Below are positions 16,985-24,641 of a DNA stretch of 64,000 bases, one piece after another. Each line of letters opens with the position of its first letter. Positions within the stretch are counted from its first letter, which is position 1. A program made the translations under genes and the position numbers. The stretch is from contig NZ_SOEE01000007.1 of assembly GCF_004366035.1 (NCBI RefSeq), positions 62,001 through 126,000 on the forward strand, given 5' to 3'. This DNA comes from Cytobacillus oceanisediminis (GTDB lineage: Bacteria; Bacillota; Bacilli; Bacillales; Cytobacillaceae). The notes under the pieces are model-generated. The model made no database searches and was not told the origin of the DNA. It worked only from the letters and a program-made list of their open reading frames with translations.

Positions 16985-17521
16985 TTAAGGGATTTGCGGA
17001 TTTTCCTTATCTTTAGCTATAAGCACAGGGCAAGGAGCATTTTTGGCAATTTTTGTGCTGGTGCTCCCAAGGAACATCTTTTTAATTCCGCCTTTGCCTG
17101 AGCTGCCCACTATAATTAAATCGGCATTTTCGACAGCAGCATATTCAGATATGCTGTCAGCGGGACTTCCTTCTATAACATCGAACTTTACATTAATGTT
17201 ATATGGCTCAAGTATTTCCCTTGCATTAAAAAAAGTATTGTCAACACTATGTTTCACTTTTGCGTGAGTCGTGGCAGAGGATTCATCATGATATACCGGC
17301 AGGGGCGGTATTTGAATTCCTTCCAGCAGATACCCATTTGTCCTTACAGGCTCTATTGCCTTCTCATTGCTTATGGGAACATTTTCAATTGTCTCCTCAA
17401 AGACTTGTGTAATCAGAAGCTGGGCTTCAGGGTGCTGCTTAACCAATTCGATCGCCATATATAAAGCCTGTCTGCTTCCATCTGTATCATCATAACCTAC
17501 TACAATTTTTTTAAAGAACAT
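16985..17521 (-). CDS. Universal stress protein (UspA family)
   Basis: A 178-residue cytosolic Usp protein. It starts with KKIVVGYDDTDGSRQALYMA (family beta-1 and ATP loop), and near the end carries GSSGKGGIKKMFLGST, the G-x2-G-x9-G(S/T) nucleotide-binding motif, followed by NAPCPVLI. A longer insert in the middle (residues 50-90) makes it larger than the usual 140-150. ATG 17521 follows AAGGGGTG. ATP binding is predicted; the physiological role is unknown. Confidence 0.92.
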   Translation of the reverse strand: MFFKKIVVGYDDTDGSRQALYMAIELVKQHPEAQLLITQVFEETIENVPISNEKAIEPVRTNGYLLEGIQIPPLPVYHDESSATTHAKVKHSVDNTFFNAREILEPYNINVKFDVIEGSPADSISEYAAVENADLIIVGSSGKGGIKKMFLGSTSTKIAKNAPCPVLIAKDKENPQIP

Positions 17522-18034
17522 ACTAGTTCACCCCTTCTTAAGGTAAGGAAACTTATTGGACATATACCCTTTATTGCAAGAAGCCAATCATTGAGAAATC
17601 AAATGGCTCCTGAAAAATTTGTGCATACCCCCATAAAAAACGATATTGCTTCGTAGACTATTAATAAAAATGAGGCAAACTCATATGGAATGCTATGAAG
17701 CAGTCCAGTTCCAAGCGTCTGCAAAAATTCCATTTTATCAAAAAGCATTCGGCCTACGATTGCTTTTTTTCATTGATGCCGGGTTTGGGAGATTTGCCGG
17801 CTTTTAAACTGGATTATAAATACCAGGTCTTACAGACTAAAAAGAAAATGTACAAAAGATGATAAAAAATTTGATTTTTTGGGTATATGTATATGTCTGG
17901 AAGAATTATAGTTTTTAGCTGGGAACAAAATACTATATGAAAACATATTCTTTGCAGGTATGCTGATATCGTTATAGCCTGAAGGTGACGTTAAACTGGC
18001 AAAATGATATTCAGCAAGAGATATTGGAGGAAAT
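17522..18034. other. Intergenic region upstream of the PBP gene
   Basis: 513 bases. AAAAAGCA (17740-17747) and TGCTTTTTTT (17760-17769) could make a weak terminator-like hairpin. I found no convincing gene; a 40-codon frame from ATG 17682 has no ribosome binding site. The pbpF ribosome binding site TTGGAGG is at 18024-18030. Confidence 0.45.
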
Positions 18035-20110
18035 ATGAGAAAGAGAACTTCTGTTATTAAAAAGTTTCAGTCAACTTGGAAAAAGCTGCACCTGACACAG
18101 GTAGCCATATTGCTTGCATCTACATTAGTCTTGGCTTTCTTAAGCTTCGTATATTTTTCATACAAGGATGCGGATATAAGTGCACTTGAAGCAGGGCTTG
18201 CACAATCTACAGTCATTTATGACGCTGATGAGGAAGTAGCCAGCAAGATTTCTGCAAACAAAAATGAAGGCATTTCAATCGATCAAATTCCTGATCATAT
18301 GAAGAATGCGGTTATTGCCATTGAAGACCATCGTTTTTATGAACATGGAGGAATCGATTTAAAAGGTATAGGCAGAGCCTTTTTTACAAACCTGAAGGCT
18401 GGCGGAATTGTTGAGGGTGGCAGTACGCTTACTCAGCAGCTGACTAAAAACGCCTTATTGTCTTCAGAGAAAACATATAAAAGGAAGCTGGAAGAATTCT
18501 TCCTTGCGCTTGAGATAGAAAAGGAATACAGCAAAGATGAAATTCTTCAGATGTATTTAAACCAGGTTTATTTTGGAGAAGGCGCCTGGGGGATAAAGCG
18601 TGCAGCAATGAAATACTATGCAAAGGATGTTGAGGATCTCTCAATTAGCGAAGCAGCACTGCTTGCAGGGCTGGTTAAAGCCCCTTCTGCGATAAATCCT
18701 TACCAAAATGAAGAAATAGCAATTGAAAGAAGAAATCTCGTGCTTGATCGCATGAAGGAACACAGCTTTATTTCAGAAAAGGAATGGGAAAAAGCTAAGA
18801 ATGAAAAGCTTGTTTTTGAAGACGGCGGGGGAGATCCCCTTAAAGGGAAGTACCCTTACTATGTAGATGTGGTTCTTGAAGAAGCTATTAATAAGTATAA
18901 TATTTCCCTTGATGATCTTCTTAGCAACGGTTATCAAATATACACAGAGCTTGATCAGGATATGCAGGGCAGTGTAGAAGAAACCTACAAAAATGATCAA
19001 TTATTCCCTAAAGGTACGGGGGAACAGCCAGTGCAAAGCGGAGCCATACTTCTGGATCCCCACAATGGCGGAATCCGTGCTCTTGCAGGGGGAAGAGGTG
19101 AACACACCCTTCTGGGACATAACCGCGCTGTCCATAAAGTAGGCCAGCCTGGCTCGACAATGAAGCCGATTGTACCATACGCAGCTGCACTGGAAGCGGG
19201 TTGGGGAATTACTGATGAACTTAAAGATGAGAGAATGACATTTGGCGAAGATTATGAGCCGAATAACTATAATGGCCAGTTCCGGGGAAATGTGCCGATG
19301 TATGAAGCGGTCAAGGATTCTTTGAATGTTCCTGCTGTATGGCTTTTGGATGAGATCGGTGTGGAAAAAGGGGTGGATGCCGCAAAGCGGTTTGGCATAC
19401 CTGAAGCTGCCATCAATCAAAATCTGGCACTCGCCCTTGGGGGTACAAATGAAGGAGTTTCACCGCTAACCATGGCACAGGCATATGCTGTGTTTGCAAA
19501 TGGCGGTGAAAGGCCGGAAGCCCATTCCATTACAAAAATAGTTGATAAAGATGGAGAGACAGTTGCTGAATGGAAAGGTGAAAACAAGAGAGTCATTTCA
19601 AAGGATGTTGCAGATAAAGTGACAACCATGCTTCTTGGGGTAGTTCAGCATGGTACAGGGAAGGCTGCCCAAATACCCGGCAGAGAAGTTGCGGGGAAAA
19701 CTGGAAGTACACAAATGACCATTGAAGGCATAGATGGCGTTAAAGACCAATGGTTTGTCGGCTATACACCACAGCTGGTAGGTGCTGTGTGGGTTGGCCA
19801 CGATATGACAGATGCAAAAAACTATCTTACAACCTCTAGCAGTGAAGGCACGGCTCCGATATTCCGGGAAATCATGGCAGAAGCCCTGAAAAACCAGGAA
19901 GCAGAATCATTTCATGTCCCTCAAATTGCTGGCCTGATGGAACAGAGGGAAAGGGAGCAGCAAAGAAAAGCATGGGAGGAAAACATAAGAAAAGAAACAG
20001 AGAAGGTAAAAGAAAAAATTGAAAAAGAAAAGGAAAAATGGAAAGAGAAATGGAGTAAAGGGAAAGAAAAAGATAAAAAGAAAGAAAAAGATAAAGGTAA
20101 AGAAGAATGA
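18035..20110 (+). CDS. pbpF: Class A penicillin-binding protein (PbpF-like)
   Basis: A 691-residue bifunctional cell-wall synthase: short cytosolic N-terminus, one membrane anchor (about 20-45), glycosyltransferase domain with EDHRFYEHGG, GGSTLTQQLTKN and YLNQVYFGEGAWG, then the transpeptidase with catalytic Ser374 in GSTMKP, SLN in DSLNVPAVW and KTG in GKTGST. It polymerises and crosslinks peptidoglycan outside the membrane. The last about 60 residues are almost only K, E, W and R (EKVKEKIEKEKEKWKEKW and beyond). ATG 18035 follows TTGGAGGAAAT. It is closest in length and layout to B. subtilis PbpF (PBP2c), which acts in spore germ-cell-wall synthesis. Confidence 0.9.
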   Translation: MRKRTSVIKKFQSTWKKLHLTQVAILLASTLVLAFLSFVYFSYKDADISALEAGLAQSTVIYDADEEVASKISANKNEGISIDQIPDHMKNAVIAIEDHRFYEHGGIDLKGIGRAFFTNLKAGGIVEGGSTLTQQLTKNALLSSEKTYKRKLEEFFLALEIEKEYSKDEILQMYLNQVYFGEGAWGIKRAAMKYYAKDVEDLSISEAALLAGLVKAPSAINPYQNEEIAIERRNLVLDRMKEHSFISEKEWEKAKNEKLVFEDGGGDPLKGKYPYYVDVVLEEAINKYNISLDDLLSNGYQIYTELDQDMQGSVEETYKNDQLFPKGTGEQPVQSGAILLDPHNGGIRALAGGRGEHTLLGHNRAVHKVGQPGSTMKPIVPYAAALEAGWGITDELKDERMTFGEDYEPNNYNGQFRGNVPMYEAVKDSLNVPAVWLLDEIGVEKGVDAAKRFGIPEAAINQNLALALGGTNEGVSPLTMAQAYAVFANGGERPEAHSITKIVDKDGETVAEWKGENKRVISKDVADKVTTMLLGVVQHGTGKAAQIPGREVAGKTGSTQMTIEGIDGVKDQWFVGYTPQLVGAVWVGHDMTDAKNYLTTSSSEGTAPIFREIMAEALKNQEAESFHVPQIAGLMEQREREQQRKAWEENIRKETEKVKEKIEKEKEKWKEKWSKGKEKDKKKEKDKGKEE

Positions 20111-20129
20111 TTAACAATATACATTTAAT

Positions 20130-20159
20130 GAGTACAGTGAAAAACTGTACTCTTTTTTT
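20130..20159 (+). terminator. Terminator after pbpF
   Basis: GAGTACAG and CTGTACTC, 8 bp, followed by seven T. Confidence 0.88.
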
Positions 20160-20507
20160 AGGGGGTTCTGCATCATGGCAGAATAATTGACACCTTCCGG
20201 CAATTAGCGAAAAATCTATCGGAAGGACAATAAGTGAAGCTGAATGGTGACACCTGAACATCCAATTTTTGCAGGCAAAAATACCATAACCTTTCAATTG
20301 TAGGATTGGCATCAGAATTCTGACGTATATGATTTTCGGCATTTCACATTGGTGGGAAAAGACGGAACCTGGGATGTGGCGGAAAGAAATTACCAGTGAG
20401 GGTCCATTAAATATAAACGTAAAAAGCTGCTGCTGGGAGCTGGATTCCGGCTGTTTAAATGGTTGAAGAATCTGGTTTTTATCAGCCATTTAACATAGCT
20501 TATAAAT
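20160..20507. other. Gene-free stretch with a possible coding remnant
   Basis: No intact frame with a ribosome binding site. On the plus strand short frames look protein-like in succession: MVTPEHPIFAGKNTITFQL then stop (from 20244), and in another frame YDFRHFTLVGKDGTWDVAER. They may be remains of a decayed gene, or chance. Confidence 0.3.
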
Positions 20508-20532
20508 AAAAAAAGGCCGGATGGCCTTTTTT
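20508..20532 (-). terminator. Terminator for the 23-residue small-protein gene
   Basis: On the minus strand AAAAAAGGCC and GGCCTTTTTT around a four-base loop, with a T tract, 12 bases past the stop. Confidence 0.8.
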
Positions 20533-20544
20533 AATAGAAATTAT

Positions 20545-20616
20545 TTAGAATAACCAGCTGATTATCGCGCCAATTACCACAATCGCTCCAACTACCATAA
20601 AAATTGTACGTATCAT
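20545..20616 (-). CDS. Tiny hydrophobic membrane peptide, 23 residues
   Basis: The frame MIRTIFMVVGAIVVIGAIIS ending in WLF encodes one membrane helix with a single positive charge before it. The ribosome binding site GGAGTGA is placed correctly and a strong terminator follows at once, so it looks like a real, separately ended gene rather than noise. Small hydrophobic proteins of this size occur in Bacillus, often unannotated. Function unknown. It lies downstream of, and could be cotranscribed with, the HPr-like gene 37 bases upstream. Confidence 0.65.
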   Translation of the reverse strand: MIRTIFMVVGAIVVIGAIISWLF

Positions 20617-20653
20617 TTATCTTCACTCCAATCACTTTGCAATAAAATGGTCA

Positions 20654-20977
20654 TTATAGCTGAAATGTTTCAGCCGAATTAATTAAGCGTTTTTCAGACA
20701 TACGAAGCACTGAAACATGGTTGCTGCACATTTCTTTGATTTCTTCCAGGTGCTTCTGAACTTCATTTCCTTCTACAATGATTTTTAGGGTCGTTTGCGG
20801 CTTCACTGTTAATAGGAAAGACACTAATTTAGACAGGTTTGAGGCATCCACAGCTTTGTGTTTGCTGTAGAGGTATGTAGTGCCTTCAAATTGTTTTGCT
20901 CCTTGATAAATTTCAAGCATTTTCTTCATTGTGAACCTATTTTGAACTAAAACATTGGTAGAAATAATTTCTTTCAT
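20654..20977 (-). CDS. HPr-fold protein lacking both HPr phosphorylation sites
   Basis: A 107-residue protein that follows the HPr pattern from strand 1 to the last helix: VQNRFTMKKMLEIYQGAKQF, KAVDASNLSKLVSFLL, LKIIVEGNEVQKHLEEI. The catalytic His15 region (HARPA in HPr) reads QNRFTM, with no histidine, and the regulatory Ser46 position reads Asn, so it cannot take part in PTS phosphotransfer or HPr kinase signalling in the usual way. About 20 extra residues follow the fold. ATG 20977 has AAGGAGATT upstream. Role unknown; possibly a protein-binding regulator. Confidence 0.7.
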   Translation of the reverse strand: MKEIISTNVLVQNRFTMKKMLEIYQGAKQFEGTTYLYSKHKAVDASNLSKLVSFLLTVKPQTTLKIIVEGNEVQKHLEEIKEMCSNHVSVLRMSEKRLINSAETFQL

Positions 20978-21239
20978 TTTAATAATCTCCTTTTCAAAAA
21001 GTATTTTATATATTAATCGATTAATGATGTGGTTGTACTAGGGATTTACCCATGTAATCTGTACCGTAAACCACCCTGAATCAAAGTGTGAATAATTACC
21101 TTTTTTAAGTCGTTAATGATAACCAGGGTTAAGGCACTATCAGTCTCCGGAAGGAGATAAAAACCATCAAAAGCCGCTTAATCAATTGTTTGCCATTATT
21201 TAAACTGGTGATATAAACCGTGAAAATGAGGTAAAAGGG

Positions 21240-22526
21240 ATGGAAAAATTCAAAAGAATCTTTCAAAATGCAAATTATGTGAAATTATTCTTCGCTAACT
21301 TTACTTCTCAGATGGGCAGCACGATTGGTTTAACTGCATTCATGTTTTATTTGCTTGACCGTTTCTCGGAACAGCCTTTTTATGCTACATTAACTGAATT
21401 GATGTTCTCTGTTCCGACTCTGGCGGTGTTTTTTTTAGTTGGAGTGTTTGCGGATAGGATGGATCGCCAGAAAATTGCTTATTATTGTGACTGGATCAGC
21501 TCATTATTATCAATTGTACTTTTGCTGACTGTTATCATCGGCTGGATGCCGCTCATATTTGCAGTATTGTTCCTGAGGAGTGCAATCCAGAAATTCTTCT
21601 TTCCCGCTGAGCATGCAATGATTCAAGGAATATTGAAAAACGAAGATTATACCACTGCTGCGGGCTTAAACCAGGTTGTGATGAGTCTTTTCATGCTGTT
21701 CGGAAATGGCCTTGGTATTTTTGTATACTGGACAATGGGAGTATACGGCGCAATTATGACTGATGCTCTTACCTTTATCATCAGTGCATTATTAATAAGA
21801 TCCTGCCGTATCCCCGAAGAAGTCCGCCTGCCGAATGGCGGCCATAAACTTAAAGACTTGAATATCGCGCTTGTCTTCAAGGACTTTAATCTTGGAATGA
21901 AATATATTCTAAAGCACAGGTTGTTATCTGCTCTGCTTGTTGGTTTCTTCGTTTTCGGAGTGGTAAACGGCGGGTTTTCCATAATGCCAATTTTTATGCT
22001 GAAATATAAGCTGGATCCGCACGCCTATGAGGAATATTCAGTCCTGCTTGGAATAACCTTTGGGATTGGCGTTCTGATTGGGAGCGTTGCCGCCTCTTTG
22101 CTTGCTCAAAAATTCAAACTTTATCAGCTGATCATTGCGGGATTATTGTTATCCGGGAGTTTCATCATTGCTGCCTCTTTTGCAGAAAGCACGTTCATTT
22201 TCCTTTCTCTATTATTTGCTGCAGCATTTGGCCTTCCTTTAGTGAACATTGCCATTGGCGGCTGGATGCCAAGCATTGTTGATCCGAAGATGATGGGAAG
22301 GGTACAGGGATGGATAAGCCCGCTGATGATGCTTTCCCAATCCTTAACACTCGGATTTATTGCTGTCAGCTTTCCTGGACTTCTCAAAGTGGAAATGCTT
22401 TATTGGATGGTAGGGGGCTGTTTAGCGCTTGTTGGTGTTTTTTACAGCCTTATGCTTCCAGGTTTGACGAAAAAGTCAGAAAAAAGAAGTGAAGCACATT
22501 CTTCGGAACAGACTGGTGCAGTATAA
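21240..22526 (+). CDS. MFS transporter
   Basis: A 428-residue major facilitator with twelve membrane segments. The loop 2-3 signature appears as GVFADRMDRQKIAYYCDW, and the second half repeats the fold with GGWMPSIVDPKMMGRVQGW. This group resembles the putative enterobactin/macrolide exporters (YfiS, YkuC type), suggesting drug or siderophore efflux; the substrate cannot be told. ATG 21240 has GAGG 8 bases upstream. It stands alone with its own terminator. Confidence 0.87.
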   Translation: MEKFKRIFQNANYVKLFFANFTSQMGSTIGLTAFMFYLLDRFSEQPFYATLTELMFSVPTLAVFFLVGVFADRMDRQKIAYYCDWISSLLSIVLLLTVIIGWMPLIFAVLFLRSAIQKFFFPAEHAMIQGILKNEDYTTAAGLNQVVMSLFMLFGNGLGIFVYWTMGVYGAIMTDALTFIISALLIRSCRIPEEVRLPNGGHKLKDLNIALVFKDFNLGMKYILKHRLLSALLVGFFVFGVVNGGFSIMPIFMLKYKLDPHAYEEYSVLLGITFGIGVLIGSVAASLLAQKFKLYQLIIAGLLLSGSFIIAASFAESTFIFLSLLFAAAFGLPLVNIAIGGWMPSIVDPKMMGRVQGWISPLMMLSQSLTLGFIAVSFPGLLKVEMLYWMVGGCLALVGVFYSLMLPGLTKKSEKRSEAHSSEQTGAV

Positions 22527-22540
22527 TGTAATAAAAGACT

Positions 22541-22568
22541 AAAAGTCCCTATTTTAGGGGCTTTTTAT
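22541..22568 (+). terminator. Terminator after the MFS gene
   Basis: AAAAGTCCC and GGGGCTTTTT pair (one G-U) around a seven-base loop, followed by T. Confidence 0.75.
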
Positions 22569-22595
22569 TTGTGAAAAAACTTTTTAAATAAAATA

Positions 22596-22620
22596 TGAAC
22601 GTTTTCATCTCTTGAGCGTC
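22596..22620 (+). promoter_or_regulatory. ECF-type promoter of the sigY operon
   Basis: TGAACG (22596-22601), 15-base spacer, CGTC (22617-22620). ECF sigma factors use AAC-type -35 and CGTC-type -10 elements, and SigY is known to transcribe its own operon; the site lies 59 bases before sigY. Confidence 0.7.
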
Positions 22621-22678
22621 TTATGAGTGAAATAAATAGGTAACAATGGGATGATAGGGAAGAGAGGAACAGAAGCTG

Positions 22679-23242
22679 ATGGAGGAGAAAGACCTTATAA
22701 TAAACGCCAAACGAGGAGATCAGCTCGCTTTTGCCATGCTTTTTAAAAATAACTATTCCTTTCTGGTTAAATACTTAATCAAAATCACCATGAATCCTGA
22801 TGAAGCTGAAGAGCTTGCCCAGGAAACAATGGCCAAATGTGTTGAAAAAATTGGCCTCTTCAATGGCAAATCGAAATTTTCTTCCTGGCTGATTTCCATT
22901 GCGACCAATTTGTATATTGATCAGAAGCGAAAGTTGAAAAGAGAGAGTAAATGGAAAGCAGAGGAAGAAGTATCCCGACGCATGAAATGGCATCTTGAAA
23001 GCCGAAATGAAGAATGGAATGATGCCTTATCTGCATTGGGGAAATTAAAAGACGAGATAAGGATACCTATCGTTCTTAAACATTATTATGGCTACTCATA
23101 TGAGGAAATAGGAGAAATGATGAAGATATCTTCAGGCACTGTCAAATCAAGAGTGCACAATGGAATCATGTCTGTAAGGGAGGAGTTGAAGCTTCATGGC
23201 GAACAGGAAAGTGCTGCAGCTCGAACACGATCATCAAGATGA
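22679..23242 (+). CDS. sigY: ECF sigma factor SigY
   Basis: A 187-residue sigma-70-family factor with regions 2 (AEELAQETMAKCVEKIGLF, SKFSSWLISIATNLYIDQKR) and 4 (YYGYSYEEIGEMMKISSGTV, KSRVHNGI). It directs RNA polymerase to a small regulon. The following genes are collinear with B. subtilis yxlC-yxlD-yxlE, its known anti-sigma partners, which fixes the identity. ATG 22679 has AGAGG about 11 bases upstream. The tail overlaps yxlC by 47 bases. An ECF-type promoter upstream suggests positive autoregulation. Confidence 0.92.
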   Translation: MEEKDLIINAKRGDQLAFAMLFKNNYSFLVKYLIKITMNPDEAEELAQETMAKCVEKIGLFNGKSKFSSWLISIATNLYIDQKRKLKRESKWKAEEEVSRRMKWHLESRNEEWNDALSALGKLKDEIRIPIVLKHYYGYSYEEIGEMMKISSGTVKSRVHNGIMSVREELKLHGEQESAAARTRSSR

Positions 23243-23546
23243 AAATTATCTGTCTGCTGTAAAGAAGATAGAAGACGGATTGGAATCGCTGGAAGAAAAT
23301 GTCCCGGTTTATACACCTGATCTGCAATTTTTTGAAAACTTAGTTGCGGAGCAAAAACAGTCGATGAAAAGGAATTTGATCAGGGACTTAGCTATTTTTA
23401 CTGTAGCGGCTCTCCTCATTGTAACTTCTTTATTATTCATGCTGTATCAGGTTCCAGCTGTATTTTTTATTCTGCAGGGAATTGTTACTGTTTTTATTAT
23501 GGCTTATAGTACAGTCAGCTTTGTTAAGCAGGTGAATGGCACATGA
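23196..23546 (+). CDS. yxlC: Anti-SigY factor YxlC
   Basis: A 116-residue membrane protein: an N-terminal cytosolic part of about 65 residues that could hold the sigma factor, then two membrane helices (LAIFTVAALLIVTSLLFML, FFILQGIVTVFIMAYSTV). ATG 23196 follows GGGAGGAG and lies inside sigY, implying coupled translation so that sigma and anti-sigma are made together. In B. subtilis YxlC and YxlD together silence SigY. Assigned by position and topology. Confidence 0.85.
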   Translation: MANRKVLQLEHDHQDENYLSAVKKIEDGLESLEENVPVYTPDLQFFENLVAEQKQSMKRNLIRDLAIFTVAALLIVTSLLFMLYQVPAVFFILQGIVTVFIMAYSTVSFVKQVNGT

Positions 23547-23743
23547 GCAGCGAAGAAATTTCCCTCCCTTTGCTGATTGCTGTGGGGATCATCTTAATTG
23601 CACAGAGTACCTTCCTATTCCTGGATGCAAGAAAGAATGGCCACAATTATTGGCTATGGGGAATTATCGGTTTAATTCAGGCGCCAATGCCGACGCTGTT
23701 TTACTTGATTTTCGTCAGAAAGATTTGGCAGAAAAAAGACTAA
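23543..23743 (+). CDS. yxlD: Anti-SigY factor YxlD
   Basis: A 66-residue protein of two membrane helices with DARKNGHNYWLWGIIG between them, a pattern shared with phospholipase-D-nuclease-N-like small membrane proteins. Its ATG overlaps the yxlC stop (ATGA), so the two are translationally coupled. In B. subtilis YxlD acts with YxlC against SigY. The stop is followed by yxlE after 15 bases. Confidence 0.85.
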   Translation: MSSEEISLPLLIAVGIILIAQSTFLFLDARKNGHNYWLWGIIGLIQAPMPTLFYLIFVRKIWQKKD

Positions 23744-23758
23744 TTGAGGGATGGAAGG

Positions 23759-23962
23759 ATGAAAAAGTTAAAACAGATGCTGCTGCTTACAGCCACAGGA
23801 GGCCAGCTGCTTGGAATAGCCATGCTGTTCATCAATATTAAGGCAGCGATTATGTTTTATATCTTATATACTTTAATGATTTTTGCGATATTTATTGTAC
23901 TGATAGCTGAAAGAAAAAAAGAAAAAGAGGAGGAAGAGCAAAATGATTATCGTGACTACTGA
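23759..23962 (+). CDS. yxlE: YxlE, small membrane regulator of the SigY operon
   Basis: A 67-residue protein with two membrane helices and a strongly acidic/basic tail (ERKKEKEEEEQNDY). ATG 23759 has GAGGG 8 bases upstream; the in-frame TTG at 23744 would sit before that site. In B. subtilis YxlE is a minor negative regulator of SigY. It overlaps the next gene by 20 bases. Assignment rests on size, topology and order. Confidence 0.8.
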   Translation: MKKLKQMLLLTATGGQLLGIAMLFINIKAAIMFYILYTLMIFAIFIVLIAERKKEKEEEEQNDYRDY

Positions 23963-24260
23963 TGCGGTACCTGGGAAAGAGATTAAAGAAATTAAAGGTT
24001 TTGTAAGAGGGAGTACAGTACAGACAAAACATATAGGAAAAGATATTCTAGCAGGATTGAAAACAATTGTAGGCGGAGAAATTGGCGAATATACTGAAAT
24101 GATGGATGAAGCAAGACAGAAGGCCATAGGCAGAATGGTTGAAGATGCAAAAGCAAAAGGGGCCAATGCAATCATTGGAATGCGTCTGCAGACATCAGCT
24201 GTTATGCAGAATGCTGCAGAGATCATTGCATACGGAACCGCAGCTATAATTGAAGAATAA
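23943..24260 (+). CDS. YbjQ/UPF0145-family protein at the end of the sigY operon
   Basis: A 105-residue soluble protein with the YbjQ signature: TDAVPGKEIKEIKGFVRGST near the start and GANAIIGMRLQTSAVMQNAA near the end. The fold is a pentameric/decameric beta-alpha protein once called heavy-metal-binding; its role is unknown. ATG 23943 overlaps the end of yxlE and has GGAGGAAGAG upstream. In B. subtilis this operon position is held by the ABC transporter genes yxlF and yxlG, which are absent here. Cotranscription with sigY suggests a link to the SigY response. Confidence 0.85.
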   Translation: MIIVTTDAVPGKEIKEIKGFVRGSTVQTKHIGKDILAGLKTIVGGEIGEYTEMMDEARQKAIGRMVEDAKAKGANAIIGMRLQTSAVMQNAAEIIAYGTAAIIEE

Positions 24261-24267
24261 CAGGAGA

Positions 24268-24298
24268 AAAACCAGCTGACACTTTAGCTGGTTTTTTT
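24268..24298 (+). terminator. Terminator of the sigY operon
   Basis: AACCAGCT and AGCTGGTT form an 8-bp stem followed by seven T. Confidence 0.88.
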
Positions 24299-24641
24299 AT
24301 TTTGATAGATATGACTGGTTTCTTTTTGTGATAAATAGGGAAAGATTTGCAGGTGAATATTTGGCAGAAAATACTTGAAAGGAAACTAGTGAATTTTTTG
24401 TGATTTTAAAAGCAATTTACATTGAAATCCTTTACAATAGAGTGAAACTTCTTTTAAATAAGGCTTTTTTAGTTTTTTTAACTTAGTTTAATATACCGAG
24501 GAGCTCTGTTCCTTTCCTCGGAAAGCAAGTGCCCGCAGTGGAGATGAATGGGCTGAATTTATAGGCAAAATACAATCTATAAGAAAATAGCTTTAAAAAC
24601 AACACTATGAAAATGACACTTGAATGTGGATTGGAGTTTAT
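24299..24641. other. Intergenic region before the hydrolase gene
   Basis: Apart from the truncated repeat B copy at 24498-24592, this 343-base AT-rich stretch shows only the TTGGAG ribosome binding site of the following gene. I see no small gene or structured RNA. Confidence 0.5.
24498..24592 (+). repeat. Intergenic repeat family B, truncated copy
   Basis: Shares GGAAAGCAAGTGCC, GCAGTGGA, GAATTTATA and ATCTATAAGAA, in the same order and spacing, with the long element at 56459-56692. The left half is replaced by a short stem of CCGAGGA with TCCTCGG. Confidence 0.75.

Noticed and set aside
17682-17804. 40-codon plus-strand frame in the gap before pbpF
   Set aside because: No ribosome binding site and an unusual composition.
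19872-20489. 205-codon open frame on the minus strand opposite the pbpF end
   Set aside because: Its composition (runs of F, L and S) is the mirror of the Lys/Glu-rich pbpF tail, and it runs through the pbpF terminator without a ribosome binding site.
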